A DNA stretch of 64,000 bases from a virus, in the IMG/VR virus record IMGVR_UViG_3300020122_000089, positions 1 through 64,000 of that record; one strand, given 5' to 3'. Positions 6,874-15,317 of this stretch are shown piece by piece (positions within the stretch are counted from its first letter, which is position 1; each line of letters begins with the position of its first letter). The position numbers and the translations under genes were made by a program. The notes below the pieces were generated by a model. The model was given only the letters and a program-made list of their open reading frames with translations, searched no databases and was not told the DNA's origin.

Positions 6874-7992
6874 CTAGCCCTTTTTGATTTCAAAAAACTT
6901 CTCACCTAGATCGCCTTGACGCCCTAGGCCGGCATTGTAGCCAATAAAGTTATCTATTTGACGGACTTGATAGCCTTGCTTTGCGCAATGCTGTTGCATT
7001 GATTGGGTGAGTGGATAACGGCGATCGCCTATATTTAGGATAAATACGGCTTCTGGCTTTAGCTGGCGCATGGTTTTGTCTATCAATGGATAGTAAAATC
7101 CTCTGCACCAGCTATAGTAATCCGCATAACGGTTTAAGGAGTTTGTTTCTTCGTCTGAGTATTTTTCGGTGTCGAAATATGGGGGTGAGGTTATTGCAAG
7201 GTCGTAATAATCCTCCATTTCATCTGATTCTTCAAAGGGGATAGGATTCACCAATGCGGTAAATGTTGGGCGAATACGGCGGATGAAGGATTCAAGACCC
7301 GCCAGGCCGTCGGCGGTCTTGGTGGATGGATCGTAGCAGGTGTAGCTATCTACTAATACAGAAACGCCTAGCATACGCCCACCCCACCCTGCACAAGGGT
7401 CGAGTACGTGACTTTCAGCAGTAAGCCCATACCTTTCGCATAGCCTATACGCTGCTATTGGAGGGAATTCGTTGCACCATTGCACAAAGTTAAATCCAAA
7501 CTGTAGGACTTGATACAGTAAATCAGACGACCGCCCTACATGAAGAAGTGTAGCTCTTGCGATATGTGGAAAGTATTGGGGGTTTTGTAGGGATTCATAA
7601 ATCGAAACATTGCCATTTCCACATTTGGTGGTGAGCCTATGTGGGTTGAATAGGAGCGAAGTTCGTCGGCAGGCGTCTTCGCCTTTACACAGCCTCGCGT
7701 ATTCAATCAGTTCGGTGTATTCGTTTGTAAGCATTGATACGAGTTTTTCAAGGCTAATGCCGCATAGGGTTTCTTCTAATGCTTTTGCGAGTAGATGGCG
7801 GTTTATTAGCGGTGTTTGAATTGGGCGGCCAAGCAGGTCTACGGTTTGCCCTAACAGGTCTTCCGTTGTGCCATCCTGAGGGTCAATTATCTGCTGCGCC
7901 GCTAGTTCAATTGGTAAATCATCTAAGCACACTTCTACTAATGGCGCTTCGGTGATATCGGTGTTGTATAGCTCGAATAGTGAGGTGCTCAT
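6874..7992 (-). CDS. SAM-dependent DNA methyltransferase-like protein (TSPPYF)
   Basis: A 372-residue protein. The N-terminal ~180 residues are unrecognised. The C-terminal half carries the SAM-binding motif DPCAGWGGRMLG and the catalytic-type motif TSPPYFDTEKY, seen in phage amino-methyltransferases. The start is fixed by the palindrome-derived GGAAGAAAAATGAGC. It is probably a base-modification enzyme; it could instead act on an unusual base. It is not closely similar to the two DPPY paralogues. Confidence 0.7.
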   Translation of the reverse strand: MSTSLFELYNTDITEAPLVEVCLDDLPIELAAQQIIDPQDGTTEDLLGQTVDLLGRPIQTPLINRHLLAKALEETLCGISLEKLVSMLTNEYTELIEYARLCKGEDACRRTSLLFNPHRLTTKCGNGNVSIYESLQNPQYFPHIARATLLHVGRSSDLLYQVLQFGFNFVQWCNEFPPIAAYRLCERYGLTAESHVLDPCAGWGGRMLGVSVLVDSYTCYDPSTKTADGLAGLESFIRRIRPTFTALVNPIPFEESDEMEDYYDLAITSPPYFDTEKYSDEETNSLNRYADYYSWCRGFYYPLIDKTMRQLKPEAVFILNIGDRRYPLTQSMQQHCAKQGYQVRQIDNFIGYNAGLGRQGDLGEKFFEIKKG

Positions 7993-7994
7993 TT

Positions 7995-8008
7995 TTCTTC
8001 CGGAAGAA
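7995..8008 (-). promoter_or_regulatory. Palindrome as complete intercistronic spacer and SD
   Basis: TTCTTCCGGAAGAA (core 7997-8006) lies between the stop of the 8010 gene and the ATG at 7992. GGAAGAAAAATG gives the ribosome site, so the palindrome is essentially the whole spacer. Confidence 0.85.
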
Positions 8009-8009
8009 G

Positions 8010-8297
8010 TTACATTACCCGGCCATTGCCATCGTCGCCATCTTCATCGCCAGGGTCGCGTTCGGTAATAAAGGCGTTTGCTGCTTTTATTTCTGCTTGC
8101 ACTTTGAAGAATTCAAGGATGCCTTGCATCTCCCAGATACGTAGGGGCGCATCATAGTGCCCGCTTAACTCTCCATTGGCACCTATTACGAAGGCTATGA
8201 TCCGAGAATCCTCTGGCTCGTTAGCAAGTGCTGATAGTAATAGTTCACGTCCTGACGGCCCGTGACCATCTTTAACTGTCGCCGATGGCTCATCCAT
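8010..8297 (-). CDS. Hypothetical protein, acidic C-terminus
   Basis: A 95-residue soluble protein with a compact central region (IIAFVIGANGELSGHYDAP) and an Asp-rich tail. No family recognised. It is separated by 2 nt from the upstream DUF4406-like gene. Confidence 0.6.
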   Translation of the reverse strand: MDEPSATVKDGHGPSGRELLLSALANEPEDSRIIAFVIGANGELSGHYDAPLRIWEMQGILEFFKVQAEIKAANAFITERDPGDEDGDDGNGRVM

Positions 8298-8299
8298 TT

Positions 8300-8626
8300 T
8301 TATTCAATCCTTTCATCTAATCGATCCATTCCTAACTGTAGGGCTATGAATACCTCTAGTCGAGCGCCCGGGGATTTTTCCCACCCCTTTAAGCAGTAAA
8401 CGGCATCGCACTCAAGCATTGCCTTAATGTCGTTCTTCATGTAATCCCGCCATTGCGCCGCACCGGCATGGTTAATCTCTACTGGCGACACCACGTAGTA
8501 CCCTTCTTTACCACGAAGCGTACTGGCTACGGAATGGAATCGCTGTATATTTTGTTCACGGCCAGACCCGTCGCCAATTGGGCCTGTAAGGTATACGGTT
8601 ATTTTACTCGCCTTCTTCTGCGGCAT
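8300..8626 (-). CDS. DUF4406 / nucleoside 2-deoxyribosyltransferase-like protein
   Basis: A 108-residue protein starting at MPQKKASK, chosen for AAGGATAGGG directly upstream. The pattern YLTGPIGDGSG, the conserved VVSPVEIN, and CLKGWEKSPGARLEVFIALQLGM matches DUF4406, a Rossmann-like family related to nucleoside deoxyribosyltransferases. It may act in nucleotide metabolism, possibly linked to base modification, but catalysis is not established. It overlaps the recA end by 23 nt. Confidence 0.75.
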   Translation of the reverse strand: MPQKKASKITVYLTGPIGDGSGREQNIQRFHSVASTLRGKEGYYVVSPVEINHAGAAQWRDYMKNDIKAMLECDAVYCLKGWEKSPGARLEVFIALQLGMDRLDERIE

Positions 8627-9644
8627 CCCTATCCTTATTTGATTCTTCCGGAAGAACATCCAGCCCTTTTATCTGTCGCACCGCCTTAGAGATAGTATCG
8701 GAGATTTCTGGGTTCTCACGGAGGAATGTGGCGCTAAAGGTTCTACCTTGCCCTAGGCGTTGCCCTCGAAACCCAAACCATGCCCCCGATTTCTCGATAA
8801 TTTTACAGTCAACACCAAGGTCTAAAAGATCCACCGCTGCATTGAATCCTTTTCCAAACGTCAATTCAACTTCGCATTTCTTAAAAGGTACGGCAACTTT
8901 GTTCTTTTTGATTTCGACTTTGACCTTGTTTGCGATATGCTGGTCGTCGCCATCTTTGATTGCGCCTATGTTACGGACTTCGATTCGCATTGAGGCGTAA
9001 AACTGAAGGGCAAAACCTCCGCTTGTTACGTCTTTAGGCCCTCCGTAACCACCCATACCTAAATCTTTTCGGATTTGATTTATGAATAAAAGGACAGTGT
9101 TCGATTTGCGGGTTACGCCACTGAGTTTTCGCATCGCTTGGGACATTAATCGGGCCTGTAGGGCGGGAAGTGATTGTCCCATTTCACCTTCAATAACCGC
9201 TCGTGGAACTAACGCATCAACGGAATCTATAACAACCATAGCCACATCACCGGAACGGATAATAGTCTCTACGATTTCGAGCGCCTCCTCCCCACAGTCC
9301 GGCTGGGAAAGGAATAGAGAATCAACATCAACACCTAAGGCCGCCGCATATTCCGGATCCAAGGCCTGCTCGACGTCCACATAAGCAACTAACCCCTCCC
9401 TCTGCGCTTGCACCGCCGTCTGAAGGGCTAATGTTGACTTACCGCCAGCAGGTCGTCCGTACACCTCTGTAACCCTGCCCTTCGGCAGTCCGCCTATGCC
9501 GGTGGCGATATCTACGCTTAGGCATCCCGTTGATATCGCCTCACGTCGAATAGGCGAATCTGAAAGCCGCATAATCGACCCTTCACCGTAATTCTTTCGG
9601 ATGATTTTTACCGCTTCATGGAAGTGGATATGCGATGCCGTCAT
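8604..9644 (-). CDS. recA: RecA recombinase homologue
   Basis: A 346-residue protein, the usual RecA length. The start resembles bacterial RecA (AVKIIRKNYGEGSIMRL). Walker A is GRPAGGKST (residues 63-71), a variant of the usual GPESSGKT. Walker B is VAMVVIDSVDALVP, followed by INQIRKDLG and a GGFALQFYASMRIEVR segment. It promotes strand exchange in homologous recombination. The C-terminus includes LPEE from a palindrome copy. Weak SD. It coexists with Erf and YqaJ genes in the same operon. Confidence 0.9.
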   Translation of the reverse strand: MTASHIHFHEAVKIIRKNYGEGSIMRLSDSPIRREAISTGCLSVDIATGIGGLPKGRVTEVYGRPAGGKSTLALQTAVQAQREGLVAYVDVEQALDPEYAAALGVDVDSLFLSQPDCGEEALEIVETIIRSGDVAMVVIDSVDALVPRAVIEGEMGQSLPALQARLMSQAMRKLSGVTRKSNTVLLFINQIRKDLGMGGYGGPKDVTSGGFALQFYASMRIEVRNIGAIKDGDDQHIANKVKVEIKKNKVAVPFKKCEVELTFGKGFNAAVDLLDLGVDCKIIEKSGAWFGFRGQRLGQGRTFSATFLRENPEISDTISKAVRQIKGLDVLPEESNKDRDAAEEGE

Positions 9645-9718
9645 ATTCGCTCAATCGTTACCGACACTCTAATGGTTAAAGGCAATTTCCAACCATGTGG
9701 CTCGCTTTGTAAATCTTT

Positions 9719-9886
9719 TCAGTTACGAATGTATCCGAAATGCTCATCGCGGTATCTCGCCGCCTCTTTGCGTGTCTTAAACAATGCAGGCTGTAAACCG
9801 TTATGGATAATGTGCTCGGTAACGCCGTCTAGCTTATTTCTCTGGCGCCATAATAACGCCCAATGCTTGCTAGTTTTGAGAATCAT
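9719..9886 (-). CDS. Small hypothetical protein
   Basis: A 55-residue basic protein (MILKTSKHWALLWRQ, ARYRDEHFGYIRN). The start is set by palindrome-derived GGAAGAAAATG (core 9890-9899). It overlaps the HNH gene end by 17 nt. About 74 nt without a clear gene separate it from recA. Confidence 0.6.
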   Translation of the reverse strand: MILKTSKHWALLWRQRNKLDGVTEHIIHNGLQPALFKTRKEAARYRDEHFGYIRN

Positions 9887-10319
9887 TTTCTTCCGGAAGA
9901 TTAGGTATAGTATCAACCAACAGCATGCCTGTACGCTTAGATTCTTCTATTAACCCCCTCGCGGCTTTTTGTTGATTGCAGGTTTCATTGCCAAACTTTG
10001 CATCATGTACGGCGGCGATGTTGCGCTCTTTGTGCTGCCCCCCTTTTGACCACGGAATAATATGATCCCCTGCTGCTTCTTCAAGTGCGATTGGTTCTTT
10101 ACAGATGTTGCATTTGCCGTTTTGGCGTATCCAGGCTTTTTTAATCCATGCCTTTGGAATTGGAGGTCTTGAGTCTTGATTGATTTGACCGTAAGGCGCT
10201 TTTTTGAATTTCTTATATGCACCGTGAATAGCATGCTCGCCTACCAGTGCGCATTCGGCAACTAGGTATTCGTAGATGCGCTGGGAGTCGGTGTTGGGGC
10301 TTGGGGTTCTTATGGGCAT
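9870..10319 (-). CDS. HNH endonuclease
   Basis: A 149-residue protein with the HNH zinc-finger pattern: CNIC, then GDHIIPWSKGG (first His plus Asp), an Asn-Ala-A-V segment and NETCNQQKAARG. It is predicted to cut DNA in a metal-dependent way, either as a homing enzyme or a phage maintenance nuclease. The C-terminal NLPEE comes from the palindrome. It lies 18 nt after the upstream gene. Confidence 0.8.
   Translation of the reverse strand: MPIRTPSPNTDSQRIYEYLVAECALVGEHAIHGAYKKFKKAPYGQINQDSRPPIPKAWIKKAWIRQNGKCNICKEPIALEEAAGDHIIPWSKGGQHKERNIAAVHDAKFGNETCNQQKAARGLIEESKRTGMLLVDTIPNLPEENDSQN
9888..9901 (-). promoter_or_regulatory. Palindrome copy serving as Shine-Dalgarno
   Basis: Core 9890-9899, also translated as LPEE at the end of the HNH gene. 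Read leftward it gives GGAAGAAAATG for the 55-residue protein, so one copy lies in one gene's 3' end and the next gene's ribosome site. Confidence 0.8.
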
Positions 10320-10337
10320 CCGCAGTTGTCCTTTTAC

Positions 10338-10832
10338 CTATTCGTCGATCATTTCGCCTACCATCTCCTCGATATCAGCCATCTCTAAATCCTCTTGGAT
10401 TTGACGGCGGTGCCAAAAGGCGTACCATCGAAATTGTAAATCGAATCTTAACGAACGTACGTATGTGCGTAGCACGTAAAGCACGGCGCCAAACGGTCCG
10501 GTCTGCGATATTACGCACAATAGCGAGATACTGGATTGTGTTTGTAGTCTGATTTGTAAGGTGCGGTTAGCAGCAATGCGCCGGTCAAATAGGTCTAATT
10601 CTAAGGATTCAGCCCTGCTATGAAACGCCGCCTTGCGCACTTCATGTAACATTTTATCCGTACACGGCTGCGCCGAATAAATCACCGGACCTTCCTCTTT
10701 GTTGAACTGTCCTGCAAAACGCTCTGCGGCTAATTTAGAGGTTAGTGGATGTCCATAGCCCCTTTCGCCGGTGGCGATATTGTGCGATGCCACTACGTAA
10801 TAATCTAGCTTTTTCTTCCGGAAGAATTTCAT
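10338..10832 (-). CDS. Hypothetical protein with palindrome-encoded N-terminus
   Basis: A 164-residue protein beginning MKFFRKKKLDYYVV; codons 3-6 are the palindrome read as FFRK. The start is supported by a 4-nt ATGA overlap with the exonuclease gene. A hydrophobic stretch near residues 103-121 could be a weak membrane segment, followed by an acidic C-terminus. Function unknown. Confidence 0.6.
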   Translation of the reverse strand: MKFFRKKKLDYYVVASHNIATGERGYGHPLTSKLAAERFAGQFNKEEGPVIYSAQPCTDKMLHEVRKAAFHSRAESLELDLFDRRIAANRTLQIRLQTQSSISLLCVISQTGPFGAVLYVLRTYVRSLRFDLQFRWYAFWHRRQIQEDLEMADIEEMVGEMIDE

Positions 10833-11455
10833 ATCGACACCTCAGGAAGAATCCGTTTTATCTCTTCGCGTTTTTTGAGCAATGTATCAATGAAGGCGTT
10901 CATCACGGCGTCGAGCTTGTTCTGATACGTACGGTCTGGAAGCACCCGAATCAGCACTGGCGGCATTTGGGGATGGAAGCTGATCCAATCCCAATACTCA
11001 GCACCGGTAATCCAAATCGATCCTTGTACTTGTGGAATGTATTTAGCAGGCATACTAGGGTTGAATAGGGTTTTGATGTGCGTACTCGCTTTAGGACATT
11101 TGATTTCAACACCGCCTTTATTATTGTCTATCAATCCGTCAGGGGAGCATCCTGTCATGCGCTGTTCATCTTTATAAACAAATCCTACTTGCTCGACTTT
11201 TGTATCTGCGCGGAATTCATAATAGGCCCTAGCTTCTGGTTCGCGTTCAGTGCCCTGCTCCATCCATTTGTTTGTGTAGTTATTTTCATGACTGCCAGTA
11301 GCCCACTCGGCGAGTAGTTCATACATATAAATTTCTGCTTGGCTAGATAGCTCGCCGCCTGGCGTGAGTATTCGGAAAAACTGACTAGCGGTAGGAATGC
11401 CTAGGTGCGCCTGAAACCACTCCTCGCTTTTTTGCTCGAACGTTTCTACTATCAC
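10829..11455 (-). CDS. YqaJ/lambda-exonuclease-type recombinase nuclease
   Basis: A 208-residue protein with YqaJ-family landmarks: GIPTASQFFRIL near the N-terminus, the catalytic CSPDGLI and the EIKCP beta-strand. Such 5'-3' exonucleases resect double-strand ends and load a single-strand annealing partner. The partner is the adjacent Erf-type gene, with which it overlaps by 4 nt. Together they form a phage recombination pair. Confidence 0.85.
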   Translation of the reverse strand: MIVETFEQKSEEWFQAHLGIPTASQFFRILTPGGELSSQAEIYMYELLAEWATGSHENNYTNKWMEQGTEREPEARAYYEFRADTKVEQVGFVYKDEQRMTGCSPDGLIDNNKGGVEIKCPKASTHIKTLFNPSMPAKYIPQVQGSIWITGAEYWDWISFHPQMPPVLIRVLPDRTYQNKLDAVMNAFIDTLLKKREEIKRILPEVSI

Positions 11456-12303
11456 TCGGATTTTCCTTGTGCCTGCTTGGTTTGTTCCCTTTCTTTTACC
11501 GCCTTAGCGCGGTCAGCTATCGCTCTAATAGCCTTGCCGTAAGCGGCGAGTGGTATATCATCTATTGTGGATACCTTGAGAAATGTCAAAAGCGATTGCT
11601 CATTTCCTTTCGTCTCGCGTAAGCTCTCTCGTATGTGGGCGGCTTGTTCTACTGTAATTTTATCGTCAGCGTCGGGCCCGATTCTTGCATCTATGTCGTC
11701 ATCGGCAGTGGCGATTCCAAGCGCGCCTATCAGCGTGTATCGCTGAAGATATTGAATGGTTGATCCGCGCTGCTGGATTGCATTCTTTCCGCCTGAGGCG
11801 TCGGCCTTACCGGTCATTTCCGCTTGCTCGCTATGCCCCATAGCGTGTGTGATGTGACACGTCACCGTGATTAGCTCGCCTTTATCCTCTATCACCCACC
11901 GCTTAGATAGGAGGCACGATTGCATTGTTTCTTTTATACATTCATCTATATCGCCGAGTGGCGCGTAGTAATACTCAGTCTTGCTACCGGTCGAGTTAGT
12001 AAAGCTGACCAGTTTTCTCCGTGGGATTCGCGGAATCTTCGATTGAAATTCAGCCAGAGCGTCATAATAGGCCGCTCGTGCCTGCCTTATTTGCCATCGC
12101 TCATACAGGTCCATGAGCTTTTGCAATTTTTCAATGTCGAAGTCCTTACGCACCGCAACTGCGAGTAGTTGAGAAGGGTCTGGCGTAGCGGCGATTGCTT
12201 GTATTTCAGGCACGGCCTCTGTCTTGGGCTGTTCAGTGGTCGTCGCCTCGTATCCCGTTACATCGGCGGCATCGAATAAGTTTTCTTCTATTGCAATGGT
12301 CAA
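11452..12303 (-). CDS. ERF-family single-strand annealing protein
   Basis: A 283-residue protein. The central region (RAAYYDALAEFQSKIPRI, YYYAPLGDIDECIK, the QQRGSTIQYLQRYTLIGALGI stretch with GIATADDDID) is characteristic of the ERF superfamily. TTG at 12303 is chosen as start: AAGGAGCG lies 5 nt upstream and TTGA overlaps the upstream stop, whereas the ATG at 12339 lies deep in the upstream gene. It anneals ssDNA in recombination-dependent replication and pairs with the YqaJ-type exonuclease. Confidence 0.85.
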   Translation of the reverse strand: MTIAIEENLFDAADVTGYEATTTEQPKTEAVPEIQAIAATPDPSQLLAVAVRKDFDIEKLQKLMDLYERWQIRQARAAYYDALAEFQSKIPRIPRRKLVSFTNSTGSKTEYYYAPLGDIDECIKETMQSCLLSKRWVIEDKGELITVTCHITHAMGHSEQAEMTGKADASGGKNAIQQRGSTIQYLQRYTLIGALGIATADDDIDARIGPDADDKITVEQAAHIRESLRETKGNEQSLLTFLKVSTIDDIPLAAYGKAIRAIADRAKAVKEREQTKQAQGKSE

Positions 12304-12635
12304 AGTATTCGCTCCTTTGTTCCGGCAGTTACGCCACAAATGCGACTGACGGTAAGATTCGTCAGCCCACGACCTTTATTGCACTCTTGCAATACCATTG
12401 TCATCGCTTTTTGCGGGCCTCTCGCTAGGGCGTATGCGACAAACGGGCCGTTGGTTTGCATTTTGGCCTTCACTTCATAAACACCCTTCGCCTGCCCTGC
12501 CAATCTTTTCGCCTTTCGCTTCTTATTACCGTAAACATACCGTAATGGTGTGACGTGTGATTTTGGCTGCTCAACATGCTCAAGGGCGGCCTGTTTCATT
12601 CTGTCGGCTATTGCTATCGCGGACTGAAAACTCAT
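12300..12635 (-). CDS. Basic hypothetical protein
   Basis: A 111-residue Lys/Arg-rich protein (KKRKAKRLAGQAKGVYEVKAKMQTNG). Overlaps both neighbours by 4 nt. Its place before the Erf gene and its basic charge would fit a nucleic-acid-binding role, but no family is recognised. Confidence 0.6.
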   Translation of the reverse strand: MSFQSAIAIADRMKQAALEHVEQPKSHVTPLRYVYGNKKRKAKRLAGQAKGVYEVKAKMQTNGPFVAYALARGPQKAMTMVLQECNKGRGLTNLTVSRICGVTAGTKERIL

Positions 12636-13177
12636 ACCCTATTCACCCTTGCAGGTTTTAATTGCGATCTCGGCCCGCCTTCTGGTGAATAAATCACGTC
12701 AGACTTGCGCTTTACTTCTCGCGGTGTACCGTATTGTGTTTTCTCGCAATTGCGGCATATAGCATGATCCTCGCAGGTGCCAAGCTCGCCTATAAACGAT
12801 CTGCATTCATTACAGTACAACGGTCGTTCTTCAAATCGACATAATGCCGGGCTACCGCCTATCGGCGGCTCGAATCTAAAGCATCGCCCACATCGATATG
12901 CTTCTGGATATGGACATTCCGGCGTTACACATTCATAGCTAATGCCGCATTCCGGACATGAATGCTCGTGCTCGATATTCCCGTAGAATACTGGAGGCTT
13001 TTTCTCGCCACAAAAAATCTTTGCTTCGTCAATAAGTTTGCCAATATTTACATCGTAGATATTTGTTTTTCGACTTAGTAACCCCTCTTGCTGCATGATT
13101 GGCACAAGATCGAATCTTGATAGATTCCAATAATCTCGGTGCTCTAATAGCCAATCTATGACTAGCTTGCGGTTCAT
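12632..13177 (-). CDS. Multi-zinc-ribbon hypothetical protein
   Basis: A 181-residue protein from ATG 13177 (SD GAAGGAAAAAG, ATGA overlap with the upstream gene). Four Cys pairs or clusters (CPECG, RCGRC, YCNEC, CRNC) indicate at least two zinc ribbons. The N-terminal ~60 residues look like a small helical domain (IDWLLEHRDYW). It may bind DNA or RNA; function unknown. Confidence 0.65.
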   Translation of the reverse strand: MNRKLVIDWLLEHRDYWNLSRFDLVPIMQQEGLLSRKTNIYDVNIGKLIDEAKIFCGEKKPPVFYGNIEHEHSCPECGISYECVTPECPYPEAYRCGRCFRFEPPIGGSPALCRFEERPLYCNECRSFIGELGTCEDHAICRNCEKTQYGTPREVKRKSDVIYSPEGGPRSQLKPARVNRV

Positions 13178-13536
13178 TCTTTTTCCTTCAACCAATCCGG
13201 CTCGCCATACGGCGTAGTTGGACGTAGATACGCTTCAATGTATTCTTCTGACACTTGACGGAATCGACACCACTTGACACTTGCGGCGAATGTGTCGCGG
13301 ACAGTGCGAATGCCGGTTTTCGGCTTATCACCAGATGATATCGTGGCAACAAACGCTGCGAAGTCTGGCAGCGTCCTCTCGAAATGCACCACCTCAAATA
13401 CCACAAAGGGGTATTCAATCGAAACGACGGTGATTGGCGTTCCGCCCGTTTTAAGCTCTGACCATCGCCGCGCTGATGCAACAATAACGGTCATGCCTTC
13501 TTTGAGTTCTTTTCCTTTGAGTAGGTGGTGGTTCAT
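13174..13536 (-). CDS. Hypothetical protein
   Basis: A 120-residue protein with a beta-rich first half (LKEGMTVIVASARRWSELK, VVSIEYPFVVFEVVHF). SD GGAG precedes the ATG, close to a palindrome (13548-13557). 4-nt overlaps on both sides. No family recognised. Confidence 0.6.
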   Translation of the reverse strand: MNHHLLKGKELKEGMTVIVASARRWSELKTGGTPITVVSIEYPFVVFEVVHFERTLPDFAAFVATISSGDKPKTGIRTVRDTFAASVKWCRFRQVSEEYIEAYLRPTTPYGEPDWLKEKE

Positions 13537-13850
13537 AAACGCTCCATCTTCCGGAAGAATCGAGCAAGACGGCTTCGGATTTTAATCTGACCATACAGCA
13601 TCTTGACAAATAACTGGTCGCTGTACATTGGGACATGCCCGTCTGGTATAGTGTCGATATCAGCTTGTGTTAAGAGGTTCGGATTGCGTGGCCTTGCGTA
13701 AAACAGCCTCACCGGTCGCCGTTCGCTGCCGTTGTGGAAAAGCAAAGGCGCACGTCTGCGTTTTCGCACCGCCTGTTTTGCAAGGCGTTTGGTTTCCTGA
13801 ATGCGCGTTTCTTGCGTGGCAGGTTTTTGCTTGAAGGCGATTACGCTCAT
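13533..13850 (-). CDS. Basic hypothetical protein with palindrome-encoded C-terminus
   Basis: A 105-residue Arg-rich protein. Its end, RFFRKMERL, is the palindrome (core 13548-13557) in the FRKM frame. ATGA overlap with the downstream gene. Function unknown. Confidence 0.6.
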   Translation of the reverse strand: MSVIAFKQKPATQETRIQETKRLAKQAVRKRRRAPLLFHNGSERRPVRLFYARPRNPNLLTQADIDTIPDGHVPMYSDQLFVKMLYGQIKIRSRLARFFRKMERL

Positions 13851-14065
13851 ATAGCAATACCCTCCTTCGGGGTGGGGTATTTTTCTTGATATTGGAGAAA
13901 GGTCATCGTTTTGCCCTTATAATCCTTCTGCCAAATATCAAGAAGTGCGTTTGCGATGATATTCTGGACGGTTTCACCATTGCCCGCCACTATCCGTTCA
14001 CGGATAATATCCGCCTGTCTATGCGCTTCTTGTACTTTTGCTGAGTCGTTACGAATGTTGGGCAT
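13847..14065 (-). CDS. Small hypothetical protein
   Basis: A 72-residue helical protein starting MPNIRNDSAK, chosen for AAGGAGGTTGGC upstream. It overlaps the upstream gene by 17 nt and the downstream gene by 4 nt. Not recognised. Confidence 0.6.
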   Translation of the reverse strand: MPNIRNDSAKVQEAHRQADIIRERIVAGNGETVQNIIANALLDIWQKDYKGKTMTFLQYQEKYPTPKEGIAI

Positions 14066-14246
14066 TGCCAACCTCCTTCTCAAAATATTCACTGAGAATC
14101 ACTCGCGGCTTTGCGTTTGGATTATTAGATTCGCAGGCAGTCCACCCCCCGGTAGGCTCAAGTAGTGTATATTGAGTGTTGAAAAACACCACCTCCGTGC
14201 CCGGCGGTAAAACTCTTGCCTCTTGCAATGGGATATGTTCTCTCAT
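14049..14246 (-). CDS. Small hypothetical protein
   Basis: A 65-residue protein (VLPPGTEVVFFNTQYTLLEPTGGW) with a small beta fold. Its ribosome site is the palindrome at 14252-14261 (GGAAGAATTAATG). Function unknown. Confidence 0.6.
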   Translation of the reverse strand: MREHIPLQEARVLPPGTEVVFFNTQYTLLEPTGGWTACESNNPNAKPRVILSEYFEKEVGNAQHS

Positions 14247-14264
14247 TAATTCTTCCGGAAGATT

Positions 14265-14687
14265 TCACGCAGCGCAAACGCGCATGCTTCCTATTACCTC
14301 GGCGGTTGTACGGGTTCTAGTAGCCGGGTCGAGAATCGACACTACCACCCGATGCTTATTTGGCTTTTCTTTGATGAAATATATTGGGGCGCCTATCACG
14401 TTTTCGTCAATATCGAATTCGTCTTTTACGGCTACGCCTATTGGGAAAGAATGTATCGGGCGTGATTCTGGCGATGCTGCCACCTTGCTAGGTGCGCGTT
14501 CACGAATCAATCTGCCATTCAATGGGCATTTCGGATTGCAATAGGCGTTTTCACGTCTGAGCGGTTCATAGTCAATGCAATAATCCCGTTGCTTATGAGA
14601 GCCTTCGTGGATTGAACATTCGCCAAGTCCGTAAGGGGGGATTGTGATTAGCCACCCACACTGCAAGCATTTTTGATTTTGATCCAT
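14265..14687 (-). CDS. Zinc-finger hypothetical protein
   Basis: A 140-residue protein. The first 70 residues hold Cys/His pairs (CLQCGW, CSIHEGSH, CNPKCPLNG) that could bind two zinc ions; the rest is a small beta domain. It is the first gene after the promoter at 14736-14764. The leader can form AAGGTT...AACCTT ending directly before the ATG, which may hide its weak ribosome site. Confidence 0.6.
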   Translation of the reverse strand: MDQNQKCLQCGWLITIPPYGLGECSIHEGSHKQRDYCIDYEPLRRENAYCNPKCPLNGRLIRERAPSKVAASPESRPIHSFPIGVAVKDEFDIDENVIGAPIYFIKEKPNKHRVVVSILDPATRTRTTAEVIGSMRVCAA

Positions 14688-14735
14688 AAGGTTTACGTGC
14701 TTAACCTTTCGTTCGTTTATCTAATCATCTTCACT

Positions 14736-14764
14736 ATTATACGATATTTAATTGCCAATGTCAA
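14736..14764 (-). promoter_or_regulatory. Consensus sigma70 promoter inside the leftward operon
   Basis: Read leftward: TTGACA (14764-14759), a 17-nt spacer and TATAAT (14741-14736). It overlaps the 3' end of the RusA gene and gives a ~42-nt leader before ATG 14687. It boosts or separately controls the distal recombination genes. Confidence 0.85.
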
Positions 14765-15317
14765 GCAAATTTTTTATGTCAGATTTCGATTCTTCTCTTA
14801 ATTGATGCTCGATTAACCATTCTTCTTCGAGCGAGTGCATTGATACCACTGTCCGCTCCGACTCGCCCGGTTCGGTATATCTGCGCTTGGCGTGCCAGTC
14901 GCAAATACGGCTATCGTTTCTAACCCAGCCCGCTATCTGTGCGGCGTCTCCGACTGCTCGTTGAATTTTATCCTGATCCTTTCCCTTATTACTCGCTGGA
15001 AACTTTGGCGCATCCGCCTTCAATACTCCGTTGCTCTTATAATGCGCCCTTGGCCGGTGAATATATACCGTCATAGTAAATGTCATCGCCTCATCGAATG
15101 GTTCGTCTGGCCTATCGTTGCGCATCTCAATTATCATTTCTTGACGCCAGTTACCAACATCCGTCTGTTCAATGAAATACCGCTCACCGGTCTTTTTATT
15201 CGTCACCGGTCGCTTTGACCCTTGAGTTTTTGCAGGGCCGTATACAATAGCAACGTATCGCAATACGGTGCGCTCATTTTCATCGGTATCAAATTCCTGC
15301 TCCAGTATCGCGCTCAT
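14748..15317 (-). CDS. RusA-family Holliday-junction resolvase
   Basis: A 189-residue protein. The order GPAKTQGSKRP, then MTVYIHRPRAHY, then KGKDQDKIQRAVGDAAQ, then VRNDSRICDWHAKRRY matches RusA, whose conserved Asp residues coordinate the catalytic metal. It resolves branched recombination intermediates. It sits between the SWIM-domain gene (4-nt overlap) and the internal promoter. Confidence 0.8.
   Translation of the reverse strand: MSAILEQEFDTDENERTVLRYVAIVYGPAKTQGSKRPVTNKKTGERYFIEQTDVGNWRQEMIIEMRNDRPDEPFDEAMTFTMTVYIHRPRAHYKSNGVLKADAPKFPASNKGKDQDKIQRAVGDAAQIAGWVRNDSRICDWHAKRRYTEPGESERTVVSMHSLEEEWLIEHQLREESKSDIKNLLDIGN

Noticed and set aside
13604-13630. Plus-strand TTGACA followed by TACATT
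   Set aside because: The spacer is 15 nt, it lies inside a minus-strand gene, and no rightward gene follows.
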